Positions 28,870 through 38,981 of a DNA stretch of 64,000 nt are shown in pieces. The number at the start of each line of letters is the position of its first letter. Positions within the stretch are counted from its first letter, which is position 1. The position numbers were made by a program, and so were the translations under genes. Source of the stretch: an uncultured Clostridia bacterium. Its GTDB lineage: Bacteria > Bacillota > Clostridia > TANB77 > CAG-465. The notes beneath the pieces were generated by a model, which saw only the letters and a program-made list of their open reading frames with translations, ran no database searches and was not told the DNA's origin. The DNA is taken from assembly GCA_944387375.1 (NCBI GenBank), contig CALXEQ010000006.1, positions 37,401 to 101,400 on the forward strand. The letters are read 5' to 3'.

Positions 28870-29020
28870 AGTTTTCACATCCTTTATATTATTTTTAATA
28901 TAACATATATAAATGATTCTATCAATAAAATAATACTAGATAAATATACATATTTTAAAAATTGTATATTAAATTTGTTTTTGTTTATGGTATAATTAAT
29001 ATATATAAATGGAGGAGCAT

Positions 29021-29722
29021 ATGTCATACATTGAATTTCAAAGTGTTGTAAAAAAATATAAGATGGGAGAAATTGAAATTACTGCATTGGATAAAACATC
29101 TTTTGGTATTGAAAAAGGTGAACTTGTAGTAATAGTTGGTGCAAGTGGTGCGGGAAAAACAACTGCTTTAAATATTTTAGGTGGAATGGATGATGCAACA
29201 AGTGGTAGTGTAATTGTAGATGGTAAAGATATTACAAAACTTAAAGGAAGAGATCTAATTAGATATAGAAGAGAAGATATCGGCTTCGTTTTTCAGTTTT
29301 ATAATTTGGTTCAAAATTTAACAGCTGTGGAAAATGTGGAACTTGCAACTCAAATTTGTAAGCATGCACTAGATCCAAAAGTTGTTATGCGAAAAGTAGG
29401 ACTTGGAAAAAGATTAAATAATTTTCCATCACAACTTTCAGGAGGAGAGCAACAACGTGTAGCTATTGCAAGAGCAATAGCAAAAAATCCCAAATTATTA
29501 TTGTGTGATGAGCCAACAGGTGCACTAGATTATAATACAGGTAAACAGATACTGAAATTATTGCAGGACATGTCAAGAAAAGAGAATATGACAGTTATAA
29601 TAATTACACATAATCAAGCAATAGCTCCTATGGCAGATAAAATAATTCATTTTAAAAATGGTGTAGCAGTTGATATAAGAAAAAATGACAATGTAATTCC
29701 AGTAGAGAATATAGAATGGTAG
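29021..29722 (+). CDS. ABC transporter ATP-binding protein (MacB/LolD type)
   Basis: 233 aa. Walker [13 protein letters not shown]-loop VFQFYNL, signature [14 protein letters not shown], Walker [13 protein letters not shown] and the switch histidine in IIITHN are all intact. It partners the large permease eight bases downstream. The ATG at 29021 is preceded by GGAGGA. MacB/LolD-type ATPases drive export of peptides or lipids or transduce mechanical force to the cell surface. Confidence 0.95.
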   Translation: MSYIEFQSVVKKYKMGEIEITALDKTSFGIEKGELVVIVGASGAGKTTALNILGGMDDATSGSVIVDGKDITKLKGRDLIRYRREDIGFVFQFYNLVQNLTAVENVELATQICKHALDPKVVMRKVGLGKRLNNFPSQLSGGEQQRVAIARAIAKNPKLLLCDEPTGALDYNTGKQILKLLQDMSRKENMTVIIITHNQAIAPMADKIIHFKNGVAVDIRKNDNVIPVENIEW

Positions 29723-29729
29723 GTTTTTT

Positions 29730-32700
29730 ATGAAAAAAGCTTTATTAAAAGATAGTGTAAAAGAAATTAGAAAAACATATAAAAGATTTTTATCTATATT
29801 GCTAATGTCACTATTAGGAGTAGGCTTTTTTGCGGGTATAAGAGCTACCAGTCCAGATATGAGAAAGACAATAGATAATTACTATAATGAACAAAATTTT
29901 TATGATATACAAATGATTTCTACATTAGGACTAACAGATGAAGATGTTGACTTAATAAAAAACAATGAATATGTATCTGAGGTATATGGTTCATTCAGTA
30001 AGGAAGCTTTAGTAGAGATAAGTAATAATTCAGAGCCTGTTGTAAAAGTTCACTCTTTACTTGATATAAATAAAGTAATATTAAAAGAGGGAAGATTACC
30101 AGAAAAAGATAATGAGTGTGTTGTAGAGCAAGGATTTTTAGCACAAACGGCAAAAAAAATAGGCGATACTATAACGCTTGAAGATAGTGATGATAGCTTT
30201 AATAATGATACATTAACTATAGTTGGTACAGTTGAAAGTCCATTATATATAACAAGAGATAGAGGTAGTGGAACGCTTGGCACAGGTAAGATAGATTATT
30301 ATATTTATACAAATAGTGAAAATTTTAATTTAGATGTATACACAGAATTATATATAAAAATCAAAAATGAAAACTCTTATGCTACTACATCAGATGAGTA
30401 TAGTGAGCTAGTAGATAACGCATTAAATAGTATAAAAGTCTATGAAGAACAAATTAATACTAGACGTTATGATGAATTAATTAAAGAGGCAAATGATAAA
30501 GTAGATGAGGCTCAACAAGAATTAGATAAAAATAAACAAGAAAATGAGCAAAAACTTAATGACGCACAAAAAGAAATAGATGATTACAGATTACAAATAG
30601 AAGATTCTAAAGTATCAATTAATTCTCAAAAAAATAATTTGGATACTATGTTTGCAGATTATGACAAGCAAATTCAGGATGGAAAAGTGCAACTTGAGAA
30701 TGCACAAAAAACATTAGATGAGCAAAGAGTTACTGCACAAGAGCAAATAAATAATGCTTTAAATACTAAAACTACACTTGAAGAAAATCTATCTAAGGTT
30801 GAAATGGGAATAACTATTGCAACAGATAAAAACAATCAAATATTCAATATATTGGAAAATCCAGGTAATTTAAGTGAAGAGGAAATTAATTATCTTAAAG
30901 GTTTAAAAGTTGAACTTGAGGCAGAGATAGAAAGTTTAAATCAAAATAAAGGAGAACTTGAAGAATCAATATACTTAATAGACAATACTGTAAATCAAAT
31001 AAATCAAGAATTAGAGGATGCTCAGACAACTATTGATGATCAAAAAATAGCTCTTACTCAAAGAGAAAATGAGATTAATTCATATAAAGAAGAAGCATAT
31101 GGATTAATAGATGATTATTTGGTGCAAATAGATAATTCAGAAAGAGAGCTTAATGAAAATCAAATAGAGTTAGATAAAAATAGAGAAGAATTTAATAATC
31201 AAATTAAAGAGGCAGAAGATGAAATTATAGATGCAAGAGAAGAAGTAGAAAATATAGAGCATCCAAAGTTATATACACTTTCTAGAGAAGATAACACGGG
31301 ATTTAATGGATTTAAACAGGATACACAAAGTATAGAGAATATAGGAAGAGTGTTTCCAATACTATTTTTTGTAATTGCTACATTAATAAGTTTAAATTCT
31401 ATGACTCGTATGGTAGAAGAACAAAGACAACAAATAGGTACTTTAAAAGCACTTGGATATACAAAACTTCAAATATCATTTAAATATATTTTATATGCAG
31501 CACTTGCAACAGTAATTGGTGGTATACTTGGAATGAGTATTGGATTTTATCTAATTCCAAAAATAATATGGATGATGTATCAGATGATGTACACTATTCC
31601 AAACTTTGTATTAGAATTTAACTTTGAATTTGGAGCACTAGGATTATGGTTTGCTATAATTTGTATAGTTGGTGCAACTATATATACATGTTATAAAGAA
31701 TTAAGAGAAAAACCTGCAATACTTATGAGACCAAAAGCACCTAAACTAGGAAAGAGAGTACTATTAGAAAAAATTCCTTTTATTTGGAATAGATTTAATT
31801 TTACAACAAAAGTAACAATAAGAAATATGTTTAGGTATAAAAAGAGATTTTTAATGACAATAATAGGAATACTTGGATGTACTGCTTTAATACTTGCTGG
31901 ATTTGGTCTTAAAGATTCTATAACAAGTGTTATTGGAAATCAATATGGAGAAGTATTTAGATATAATTATATGATAGGTGTAAAATCAAGTTTATCAGAT
32001 GACGAAATAACAGAATTTAATAACGAAATATTAAAAAGAGATGATGTAGATTTATCTGTAAAAACATATTTATCTACTACTACCATTACATCAGGAGAAT
32101 TATCTGAAGATGTACAAATAATGATAACAGATAAAAAAGAAGATTTATATAGTATAGTAAATTTAACAGACTTAGATGGAAATAAGGTAGAATTAAATGA
32201 TAATACAATTTATATTACAGATAAACTTGCACAGCTTTTAGATGTAAACGAGGGTGATACAGTTACATTAGAAAATAGTGATGGAGAACCAGTTGAAATA
32301 AAGGTTGGAAAAATTGTAAGAAATTATGTTTATCACTATGCATATATGTCAAAAGAATTATATAATAATTTAATTGGAGAATATTCTACCAATATGTTAA
32401 TAGTAAAAAATAATGAATATGGTTTAAATAATTTAGATGATTTTTCAAGAGATATTATGTCAGATAATAGAGTATCATCATTAACAGATATAGAAACAAT
32501 GAAGAGTATGATATCTGATATGATGGAATCATTAAATTATGTTGTTTGGGTACTAATTGTATCATCTGGATTACTTGCATTTGTTGTATTATATAATTTG
32601 GCAAATGTTAATATTAGTGAAAGAATTCGTGAACTTGCAACAATTAAGGTATTGGGATTTTATGATAACGAAGTATATAATTACATTTCAAAAGAAACAA

Positions 32701-32933
32701 CAATACTAACTTTTATGGGAATTGTAATTGGATTGTTTGGTGGTGTGGCGCTTACTTCATTTATCTTAAAAACATGTGAAATAAATGTATTAAGATTTGT
32801 TACTTTAATTCATCCAATAAGTTATGTATATGCAGCATTAATAACAATACTATTTACACTTATTGTAAATTTTGTAACTTACTTTGCGTTGAAGAAAATA
32901 AATATGATAGAATCATTGAAAAGCGTAGAATAA
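29730..32933 (+). CDS. FtsX/MacB-type ABC permease with long extracytoplasmic coiled coil
   Basis: 1067 aa. One N-terminal membrane helix (about 20-40) is followed by a MacB-like external domain, then a coiled-coil stretch of about 250 residues (roughly 240-510) dense in Glu, Gln, Asn, Lys and Leu. Two FtsX domains follow, each with three to four membrane helices; one contains RMVEEQRQQIGTLKALGYTK and the other NVNISERIRELATIKVLGF, the coupling helices that contact the ATPase. This architecture is known in Gram-positive bacteria as a two-gene exporter. The substrate is unknown. A terminator overlaps its stop. Confidence 0.92.
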   Translation: MKKALLKDSVKEIRKTYKRFLSILLMSLLGVGFFAGIRATSPDMRKTIDNYYNEQNFYDIQMISTLGLTDEDVDLIKNNEYVSEVYGSFSKEALVEISNNSEPVVKVHSLLDINKVILKEGRLPEKDNECVVEQGFLAQTAKKIGDTITLEDSDDSFNNDTLTIVGTVESPLYITRDRGSGTLGTGKIDYYIYTNSENFNLDVYTELYIKIKNENSYATTSDEYSELVDNALNSIKVYEEQINTRRYDELIKEANDKVDEAQQELDKNKQENEQKLNDAQKEIDDYRLQIEDSKVSINSQKNNLDTMFADYDKQIQDGKVQLENAQKTLDEQRVTAQEQINNALNTKTTLEENLSKVEMGITIATDKNNQIFNILENPGNLSEEEINYLKGLKVELEAEIESLNQNKGELEESIYLIDNTVNQINQELEDAQTTIDDQKIALTQRENEINSYKEEAYGLIDDYLVQIDNSERELNENQIELDKNREEFNNQIKEAEDEIIDAREEVENIEHPKLYTLSREDNTGFNGFKQDTQSIENIGRVFPILFFVIATLISLNSMTRMVEEQRQQIGTLKALGYTKLQISFKYILYAALATVIGGILGMSIGFYLIPKIIWMMYQMMYTIPNFVLEFNFEFGALGLWFAIICIVGATIYTCYKELREKPAILMRPKAPKLGKRVLLEKIPFIWNRFNFTTKVTIRNMFRYKKRFLMTIIGILGCTALILAGFGLKDSITSVIGNQYGEVFRYNYMIGVKSSLSDDEITEFNNEILKRDDVDLSVKTYLSTTTITSGELSEDVQIMITDKKEDLYSIVNLTDLDGNKVELNDNTIYITDKLAQLLDVNEGDTVTLENSDGEPVEIKVGKIVRNYVYHYAYMSKELYNNLIGEYSTNMLIVKNNEYGLNNLDDFSRDIMSDNRVSSLTDIETMKSMISDMMESLNYVVWVLIVSSGLLAFVVLYNLANVNISERIRELATIKVLGFYDNEVYNYISKETTILTFMGIVIGLFGGVALTSFILKTCEINVLRFVTLIHPISYVYAALITILFTLIVNFVTYFALKKINMIESLKSVE

Positions 32934-32957
32934 AGGACGAAAGTCCTTTATTTTTGT
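32929..32957 (+). terminator. Terminator of the ABC exporter operon
   Basis: The stem AATAAAGGAC / GTCCTTTATT with a GAAA tetraloop is followed by TTTG. It overlaps the stop codon. Confidence 0.88.
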
Positions 32958-33018
32958 GTCAAAATTGTTTGTATAATTATTTATTATATATTATAATTAA
33001 TATAATGGAGTGTTGGTT

Positions 33019-34047
33019 ATGATAAGATTTGATTGTGATTATTTAGAGGGAGCACACCCTAAAATATTAAGAAAAATTGTGGACACAAATTATGAGCAAA
33101 CACCAGGCTATGGTAATGACATTTATACCAAAAGTGCAATATCTAAGATAAAAAAGTTGTGTAATAAAGAAAATATAGATGTTCACATTGTTTCTTGTGG
33201 AACACAAGTAAATTTAGTTGCAATTTCAAGTGCATTGAAACCATATCAAGGTGTTATTTGTGTGGACACTGGTCATATAAATGTACATGAGGCAGGTGCA
33301 ATTGAAGCAACTGGTCATAAAGTAATTATAACAAAAAATAGTAATGGAAAAATAACATCTAAAGATATAGATAAGATAATGAAAGATTATCTAAATGATG
33401 GAGCATGTGAACATATGGTAATGCCTAAGATGGTATTTATTTCTTTTCCTACTGAATGTGGAACCACTTATACAAAAGATGAATTAAAAACTATTTATGA
33501 TATGTGTAAAAAATATGGTTTATATTTATATATAGATGGCGCAAGACTTGGATATGGATTAATGTCTAAAGATACAGATATAAATACATTAGAAGATATA
33601 TCAGATTTTTGTGATATGTTTTGTATTGGAGGAACAAAATGTGGTGCTTTATTTGGTGAGGCATTAATAATTATAAATGATGAGTTAAAAATTGATTTTA
33701 GACACAATATGAAGCAAAGGGGAGCGCTTCTTGCAAAAGGAAGAATGCTTGGAATACAGTTTGATGTATTAATGGATAATAATTTATATTTTAAAATATG
33801 TAAGCAAGCTGTAGATTTAGCTATGCAATTAAAAGAAGCTTTACTAAAAAAGGGATATAAACTATTATATGATTCATATAGTAATCAGCAATTTGTAATA
33901 ATAAATAATGATAAATTAAAAGAGCTTGAAAAAGATTTTTCCTTTTTTAAATGGAAAATAATTAATGAGAATAATACAGCAATAAGAATTTGTACTTCTT
34001 GGGCTACAGTGGAGGAAAATGTGGATAAATTAATAGAAAAATTATAA
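33019..34047 (+). CDS. Low-specificity threonine aldolase-like PLP enzyme
   Basis: 342 aa, aromatic amino acid beta-eliminating lyase/threonine aldolase family (PF01212). It is expected to cleave L-threonine or allo-threonine to glycine and acetaldehyde. Visible features are GYGNDIYTKSA near the N-terminus, DTGHINVHEAGAIE, FISFPTECGTTYTKDEL, LYIDGARLGYG with the PLP-binding Asp, and the Schiff-base lysine in GGTKCGALFGEA. The ATG at 33019 follows GGAG. Its last 193 bases recur after the next gene. Confidence 0.9.
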   Translation: MIRFDCDYLEGAHPKILRKIVDTNYEQTPGYGNDIYTKSAISKIKKLCNKENIDVHIVSCGTQVNLVAISSALKPYQGVICVDTGHINVHEAGAIEATGHKVIITKNSNGKITSKDIDKIMKDYLNDGACEHMVMPKMVFISFPTECGTTYTKDELKTIYDMCKKYGLYLYIDGARLGYGLMSKDTDINTLEDISDFCDMFCIGGTKCGALFGEALIIINDELKIDFRHNMKQRGALLAKGRMLGIQFDVLMDNNLYFKICKQAVDLAMQLKEALLKKGYKLLYDSYSNQQFVIINNDKLKELEKDFSFFKWKIINENNTAIRICTSWATVEENVDKLIEKL

Positions 34048-34057
34048 TAAAAAGGAG
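33855..34057 (+). repeat. Direct repeat copy 1 (3' end of threonine aldolase gene)
   Basis: 203 bases running from codon 280 of the aldolase gene through its stop and the following AAAAAGGAG. The same stretch recurs without indels at 36271-36473, with about eight substitutions (about 96% identity by eye). Confidence 0.95.
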
Positions 34058-34065
34058 TAGGAGTT

Positions 34066-36246
34066 ATGAAACAAGAAGAAATACTTGAACTTTTAAATAA
34101 AATGACTTTAGATGAGAAAATTGGGCAGATGATTCAAATTAAGGTAAATGAAGCTAGAAATGAAAATAAAGATTTAATATATAATGTAGGAAGCATTTTA
34201 AATTCTGTTGGGGCTAAAAATGTAAAAAAAATTCAAAGTGAATATTTATCAAAAAATAGATTGAAAATTCCATTACTTTTTATGGCAGATATTATAAATG
34301 GATATAAAACAATTTTCCCATCTCCATTAGCTCAAGGCTGCAGTTGGAATATAGAAGTTATAAGGAGAATAGCTGAAATATCAAGAAATGAATCTGCTTT
34401 TGCTGGTGTGAATGTAAACTTTTCTCCTATGGTTGATTTGGTAAGAGATGCAAGGTGGGGAAGATGTTTTGAATCAGTAGGTGGAGAAGATCCTTTCTTA
34501 GCTAAGATTTATGCTAAAATAATAGTAGATGAATATCAAAAGAAAATGAATGATAATAAATTAATGCAAGCATCTTGTGTAAAACATTTTGCAGCATATG
34601 GTGCTGTAGAGGCTGGAAGAGAATATAACACTGTAGATATGTCCAAAAGGGAACTTATGGAATATTATATGCCTGGATATAAATCTGCTATAGACAGTGG
34701 AGCTCAAATGGTGATGACTTCGTTTAATATAATAAATGGAATACCGGCAACTGTTAATAATTGGTTATTAAAAGATACTTTAAGAAAAAAATGGAAATTT
34801 GATGGAGTAATAATAACAGATTATACTTCTATGCTAGAATGTATAAATCATGGCATTGCAAAGGATGAAGAAGATGTAGCTAAAAAAGCGATAGATGCAG
34901 GTGTAGATATTGAAATGATAAGCACATGCTATATTGATAGTTTGAAAAAACTTGTTAAAGAAAATAAAATTAGTATGGCACAAATTGATGAGGCTGTTTT
35001 AAGAATACTAAATTTAAAAAATAAATTGGGACTATTTGAAAATCCATATGGGTTTGCAGATGAAAATATGGAGAAAAAATATGTTTTCTCATTAAAAAAT
35101 TTAGAACAAGCAACCAAATTAACGGAAGAGACAATAGTTTTATTAAAAAATAAAAACAATATTTTACCTTTGAATTCAAATAAAAGAGTAGCTTTAATAG
35201 GTCCATATGCAAATAATCGTGCAATTAGTAGTTCATGGTCTATATTTGTAGAAAATGAAAATACTAAAACATTAAAGGAAATTTTTGAAAAAAAGCTTGG
35301 AAAGAAAAATTTTGAGTACTCAGAAGGATGTAAACTACTAAAAAAACAAGAGTTAGAACAGCTATTAAAAGTTCAGCCGGAAGAAATAAGGAATAATATG
35401 GAGCAATATGAAGATGGAGATATTCAAGGTGTAATAGAAGTCGCAAATAAAGCTGATATAATAATACTTGCAATAGGAGAACATTATCTGCAAACAGGTG
35501 AAGGTTGTTCACGTTCAAACATAGAAATTCCTAAAATACAACAAAATCTTTTAGATGAGCTATATAAATTAAATAAACCAATAGTTGCAGTATTATTTAA
35601 TGGTAGACCATTACAATTGAATAATATAGAAAACAAACTAGACGCAATAATTGAAGCATGGCTACCTGGAACAAATGGGGCTGAAGCTATTTTCAATATA
35701 TTATATGGAAAGTCAAATCCATCAGCTAAATTGACAATGAGTTTTCCACAAAATGTAGGACAATGTCCAATTTATTATAATCACTATAATACAGGAAGAC
35801 CAGATAAAACTGGAAGCAGATATGAATCAAAATATATAGATATACCAACAGAGAGTTTTTATTCATTTGGATATGGACTATCTTATTCAAAATTTGTATA
35901 TTCAAATTTAAGACTAGATACTAATATACTTAAAAGAAATTCAAAAATAATATTAAAAGTAAATGTAAAAAATGATAGTTCAATTGCCGGAAAAGAAGTT
36001 ATTCAATTATACATTCAGGATTTGGTGGGAAGTGTAGTAAGACCGGTAAAAGAATTGAAAGCTTTTAAGAAAGAATATTTTTTACCATATGAGGAAAAAG
36101 AAATAATTTTCGAAATAAATGAAGAAATGTTAAAGTTTTATAATGAAAATTTAGAATATAAGGCAGAACCGGGAATGTTTAAGATATTTGTAGGAACAAA
36201 TTCTGTTGAAACAATTAATGAAGTATTTAATTTAATTAAAGAATAA
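34066..36246 (+). CDS. Glycoside hydrolase family 3 (beta-glucosidase-like)
   Basis: 726 aa, cytoplasmic (no signal peptide). The GH3 N-terminal barrel has MTLDEKIGQM, NVNFSPMVDLVRDARWGRCFESVGGEDPFLA, ASCVKHFAAYGAVEAGREYN and the nucleophile D252 in GVIITDYTSM. The alpha/beta sandwich domain (TVLLKNKNNILPLN-like text onward) and a C-terminal fibronectin-III-like domain (GLSYSKFVYSNL, VIQLYIQDLVGSVVRPVKELKAF) complete the bglX-type layout. Likely acts on imported beta-glucosides or other small glycosides. It is sandwiched between direct repeats of the aldolase tail. Confidence 0.94.
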   Translation: MKQEEILELLNKMTLDEKIGQMIQIKVNEARNENKDLIYNVGSILNSVGAKNVKKIQSEYLSKNRLKIPLLFMADIINGYKTIFPSPLAQGCSWNIEVIRRIAEISRNESAFAGVNVNFSPMVDLVRDARWGRCFESVGGEDPFLAKIYAKIIVDEYQKKMNDNKLMQASCVKHFAAYGAVEAGREYNTVDMSKRELMEYYMPGYKSAIDSGAQMVMTSFNIINGIPATVNNWLLKDTLRKKWKFDGVIITDYTSMLECINHGIAKDEEDVAKKAIDAGVDIEMISTCYIDSLKKLVKENKISMAQIDEAVLRILNLKNKLGLFENPYGFADENMEKKYVFSLKNLEQATKLTEETIVLLKNKNNILPLNSNKRVALIGPYANNRAISSSWSIFVENENTKTLKEIFEKKLGKKNFEYSEGCKLLKKQELEQLLKVQPEEIRNNMEQYEDGDIQGVIEVANKADIIILAIGEHYLQTGEGCSRSNIEIPKIQQNLLDELYKLNKPIVAVLFNGRPLQLNNIENKLDAIIEAWLPGTNGAEAIFNILYGKSNPSAKLTMSFPQNVGQCPIYYNHYNTGRPDKTGSRYESKYIDIPTESFYSFGYGLSYSKFVYSNLRLDTNILKRNSKIILKVNVKNDSSIAGKEVIQLYIQDLVGSVVRPVKELKAFKKEYFLPYEEKEIIFEINEEMLKFYNENLEYKAEPGMFKIFVGTNSVETINEVFNLIKE

Positions 36247-36247
36247 A

Positions 36248-36463
36248 ATAGCTATTTTATATGAGAAAGAATATAAACTATTATATGATTCATATAGTAA
36301 TCAGCAATTTGTGATAATAAATAATGATAAACTAAATGAGCTTGAAAAAGATTTTTCGTTTTTTAAATGGAAAATAATAGATGAAAATAATACAGCAGTA
36401 AGAATTTGTACTTCTTGGGCTACAGTGGAGGAAAATGTGGATAAATTAATAGAAAAATTATAA
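36248..36463 (+). pseudogene. Remnant of a second threonine aldolase gene (C-terminal fragment)
   Basis: An open frame without start encodes the last roughly 70 residues of the aldolase (YKLLYDSYSNQQFVI...EENVDKLIEKL) and ends in the same TAA. Upstream codons (IAILYEKE) align poorly with the intact gene (EALLKKG). This is a leftover of a duplicated gene, not a functional protein. Confidence 0.88.
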
Positions 36464-36473
36464 TAAAAAGGAG
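36271..36473 (+). repeat. Direct repeat copy 2
   Basis: Second copy of the 203-base segment described at 33855-34057. Together the copies bracket the GH3 gene. Confidence 0.95.
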
Positions 36474-36510
36474 ATATTATTAAATAAACAAATATCTCCT
36501 TATTTATTTT
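36468..36510. terminator. Bidirectional terminator
   Basis: AAGGAGATATT pairs with AATATCTCCTT across a 12-base loop. It lies between the aldolase remnant and the convergent glycosyltransferase gene. Confidence 0.85.
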
Positions 36511-38620
36511 ATTTCTTTTTTTCATCTTTACTTTCTAAAACACTATGAACAAGTAAGTATCTTTCTGCAAGACCGATATTTTTACAAACATCTTTATCTA
36601 TTTTACTTCCACTTTCTATAAGTTTTGTAAATTCTTTATCTAAATTAGATACCATTTTGTTTATTGTAAAGTGTTCTAGTATTTTATTTCTACATATATC
36701 TTTTATATCTTCTTTCTTATAATTGTCTATAATATTTAAAATAGCTTTGGTATATTCATTTATTTCTTCTTGTGAATAATTAAAATCAAATTGTTGGTCG
36801 GGTGTTTGGTATGGTTTTATTAGCATTCCACAGTCTTCTCCTATAAGTTCAGCTTGTCCTCCAACATCAGAGGATACTATAGGAACTCCCATCGATAAAG
36901 ATTCATAAGTTGTAAGTGTAAGTCCTTCTCTTAAAGAGCATATGAGAGTAACATTGGCAACTTTATAAAATGGACGTACATCTTGTTGCATTCCAAAGCA
37001 AGTAACATATTCTTCTAAGTTATTATCTGATATATATTTTTTTACATCTTCAAATGCAGCACCATCTCCGGCTATAGCAAGTCTTACATCTTTTCTTGTT
37101 TTTAGAATATTTTGTAATACTTTTATTGCAAATAGTGGCCTTTTGTAATGGACTATTCTACTTGGAAATAAAATTACTTTTTTTCCTTTATACATATTTT
37201 GCAATTCCTCATCTTTTTCGTTAGGAATATTTGGATCATAAAATGATGCATCAGTTCCAATATAAATTGGTTTTACATTTTTTACACTTCTTTTCATAGT
37301 TTTATACATTACGTCTCTTAAATGTGCAGTACATGTGTATGTAGCATCCAAATAATTTGCAACTGCATTGGAGTCTTTTGGAAAGCCTCCATTTCGTAAT
37401 GTCCAATTTTCAGCATGTATATAATCTACAAATGGAATGTTTTTAAAATGATATTTTAACCAAGGAAGAGCATAATATCCGTAGTAACTATTACTTAGAA
37501 ATACCAATTTAATTCTTCTACTTCTAATTATATACTCTATAAAAGATGCCCAGTCTTTTCTTTTTAAAAAAGTTGTTAAGTCAAAATATTCTTCTACATA
37601 TTGTTCAATACCTTGTCTTAATGCATAATCACATTTTTGAGTTGTTATAACAGATATTTCATAATTTTTTTGTTTTAGTCCTTTTATTAAATTTAAGTTA
37701 AATATATCAGCACCACCAACTACAGACCAAGGTAATATAAATAATATTCTTTTTACATCATTATCTGGTACAATAGGTTTTCTTTTTAAGTCTATTTTTT
37801 CAGGTACATTTTTATAATCTACTTCATAACTATCGTCAAATTGTATAATTTCTGTTTTGGAATTGATTTTATCAATTACTTTTGTAAGTTTATTGTTAAG
37901 TTTATCATTAATTGTTATTCTAATTTTTTTGTTTTCTTTAGTGTTTCTTTGCCAAAATCCATAAAATCCCATTTTTAATGGAATATATCCTTTAGAAAGA
38001 AATGTAAGCCATAGATACCAATCTTCAAAAGTATCATTTCCAAGTTTTAAATAATCTTCTAAAAATTTATCTTTTCTTACAAAAATATCAGAAGGGATTA
38101 TATTTTTCTTTTTTTCTTCAGATATACTTAGTTTGATATTATATAATTGATCTTTTGCACCGAATTCTACAGTTCTAGAATATGCAAATACAGCTTCTTT
38201 ATTAAACATCATTGTGAAAAATCCACATTCAAGCATTGTTTTATCTAGTAGATTATTTTTATTTAGTAGAAATAACAAATCACAATTTGCAATTGTTGCA
38301 CCATATTGCTTTGCTTGAGATATATTTTTGTATTCATATGTATAGATTTTTATTCTTTTATCTTTTTTAGCATATTCATTTAAGATTATACTTTCATTAT
38401 TTGTTATTACAATCCATTCCCAAAAAGGAAATGTTTGATTTTTTAATGAATTAAGTGTTTGAATCATATATTCTTCATTGTCTTCTTTATCATATATAGT
38501 TATTATACTAATAAATGGATCGGAAGAGTTAATACTAATTCTTTTTACTAGTTCTTTACCTGGTTGTAAGGTAAAATCAAAATACTTCATTTCATTTAAT
38601 GTTTTTAATTTTCTTCCCAT
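36509..38620 (-). CDS. Bifunctional glycosyltransferase, GT2 plus GT4 domains
   Basis: 703 aa. The N-terminal half (about residues 30-240) is a GT-A fold family 2 domain (PFISIITIYDKEDNEEYMIQTLNSLKNQTF, later the FGAKDQ and DTFEDWYLWL acceptor region). The C-terminal half (about 290-690) is a GT-B family 4 domain with LFILPWSVVGGADIFNLNL, VILFPSRIVHYKRP and the donor-site EGLTLTTYESLSMGVPIVSSDVGG. No membrane segment is seen. Such fusions act in cell-surface polysaccharide or teichoic-acid-type glycan assembly. It is a stand-alone gene here without other glycan genes. Confidence 0.92.
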   Translation of the reverse strand: MGRKLKTLNEMKYFDFTLQPGKELVKRISINSSDPFISIITIYDKEDNEEYMIQTLNSLKNQTFPFWEWIVITNNESIILNEYAKKDKRIKIYTYEYKNISQAKQYGATIANCDLLFLLNKNNLLDKTMLECGFFTMMFNKEAVFAYSRTVEFGAKDQLYNIKLSISEEKKKNIIPSDIFVRKDKFLEDYLKLGNDTFEDWYLWLTFLSKGYIPLKMGFYGFWQRNTKENKKIRITINDKLNNKLTKVIDKINSKTEIIQFDDSYEVDYKNVPEKIDLKRKPIVPDNDVKRILFILPWSVVGGADIFNLNLIKGLKQKNYEISVITTQKCDYALRQGIEQYVEEYFDLTTFLKRKDWASFIEYIIRSRRIKLVFLSNSYYGYYALPWLKYHFKNIPFVDYIHAENWTLRNGGFPKDSNAVANYLDATYTCTAHLRDVMYKTMKRSVKNVKPIYIGTDASFYDPNIPNEKDEELQNMYKGKKVILFPSRIVHYKRPLFAIKVLQNILKTRKDVRLAIAGDGAAFEDVKKYISDNNLEEYVTCFGMQQDVRPFYKVANVTLICSLREGLTLTTYESLSMGVPIVSSDVGGQAELIGEDCGMLIKPYQTPDQQFDFNYSQEEINEYTKAILNIIDNYKKEDIKDICRNKILEHFTINKMVSNLDKEFTKLIESGSKIDKDVCKNIGLAERYLLVHSVLESKDEKKK

Positions 38621-38878
38621 ATAAATTCTCCTTATAAAAATAATTTTTAGAATATTTTAATGATATGTCTATTATATACAAAAAAACTTTCAATAAAATA
38701 AAATGCTTTATTAAGTGCAAATTAAATATATTGAAAGCAAGATATTTGTATTAATTTTATATTAAGTTTATCATAAGCAAAATAAAAAATCAATATAGTT
38801 TTTTATATTAAGTTTCGACAAAAGTGTCTAATTGTTACTTAAAAATTAATAGCAAAATAACTTTTTTATAAAAAACTA
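38621..38878. other. Intergenic region between divergent genes
   Basis: 258 very A+T-rich bases with no open frame of note. An inverted repeat, CTTTCAATA (38687-38695) and TATTGAAAG (38729-38737), is the only structure I see. It must hold the glycosyltransferase promoter, but no clear boxes stand out. Confidence 0.6.
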
Positions 38879-38907
38879 TTGACAAATAATAATAAACATA
38901 GTATCCT
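38879..38907 (+). promoter_or_regulatory. Promoter of the amino-acid transport/pepD operon
   Basis: TTGACA (38879-38884) and TATCCT (38902-38907) have a 17-base spacer, 26 bases ahead of the leader peptide start. Confidence 0.75.
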
Positions 38908-38933
38908 AAATACAACAAAAAGGGGAAATTTTT

Positions 38934-38981
38934 ATGAGAAATATATTAAACAATAAAGGTTATAATCATCATATTAAATAA
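38934..38981 (+). CDS. Leader peptide with tandem histidine codons
   Basis: A 15-codon frame, MRNILNNKGYNHHIK, ends in TAA and has AAGGGG as ribosome binding site. Two adjacent CAT codons sit four codons before the stop, and the stop overlaps the first of three successive hairpins. This is the layout of a transcription-attenuation leader sensing charged tRNA-His. Three Asn codons are also present, so Asn sensing is an alternative. The downstream genes (amino-acid ABC transporter and Xaa-His dipeptidase) favour histidine. Confidence 0.68.
   Translation: MRNILNNKGYNHHIK

Noticed and set aside
36301..36525. Minus-strand frame over the aldolase remnant
   Set aside because: Antisense shadow of the duplicated aldolase tail.
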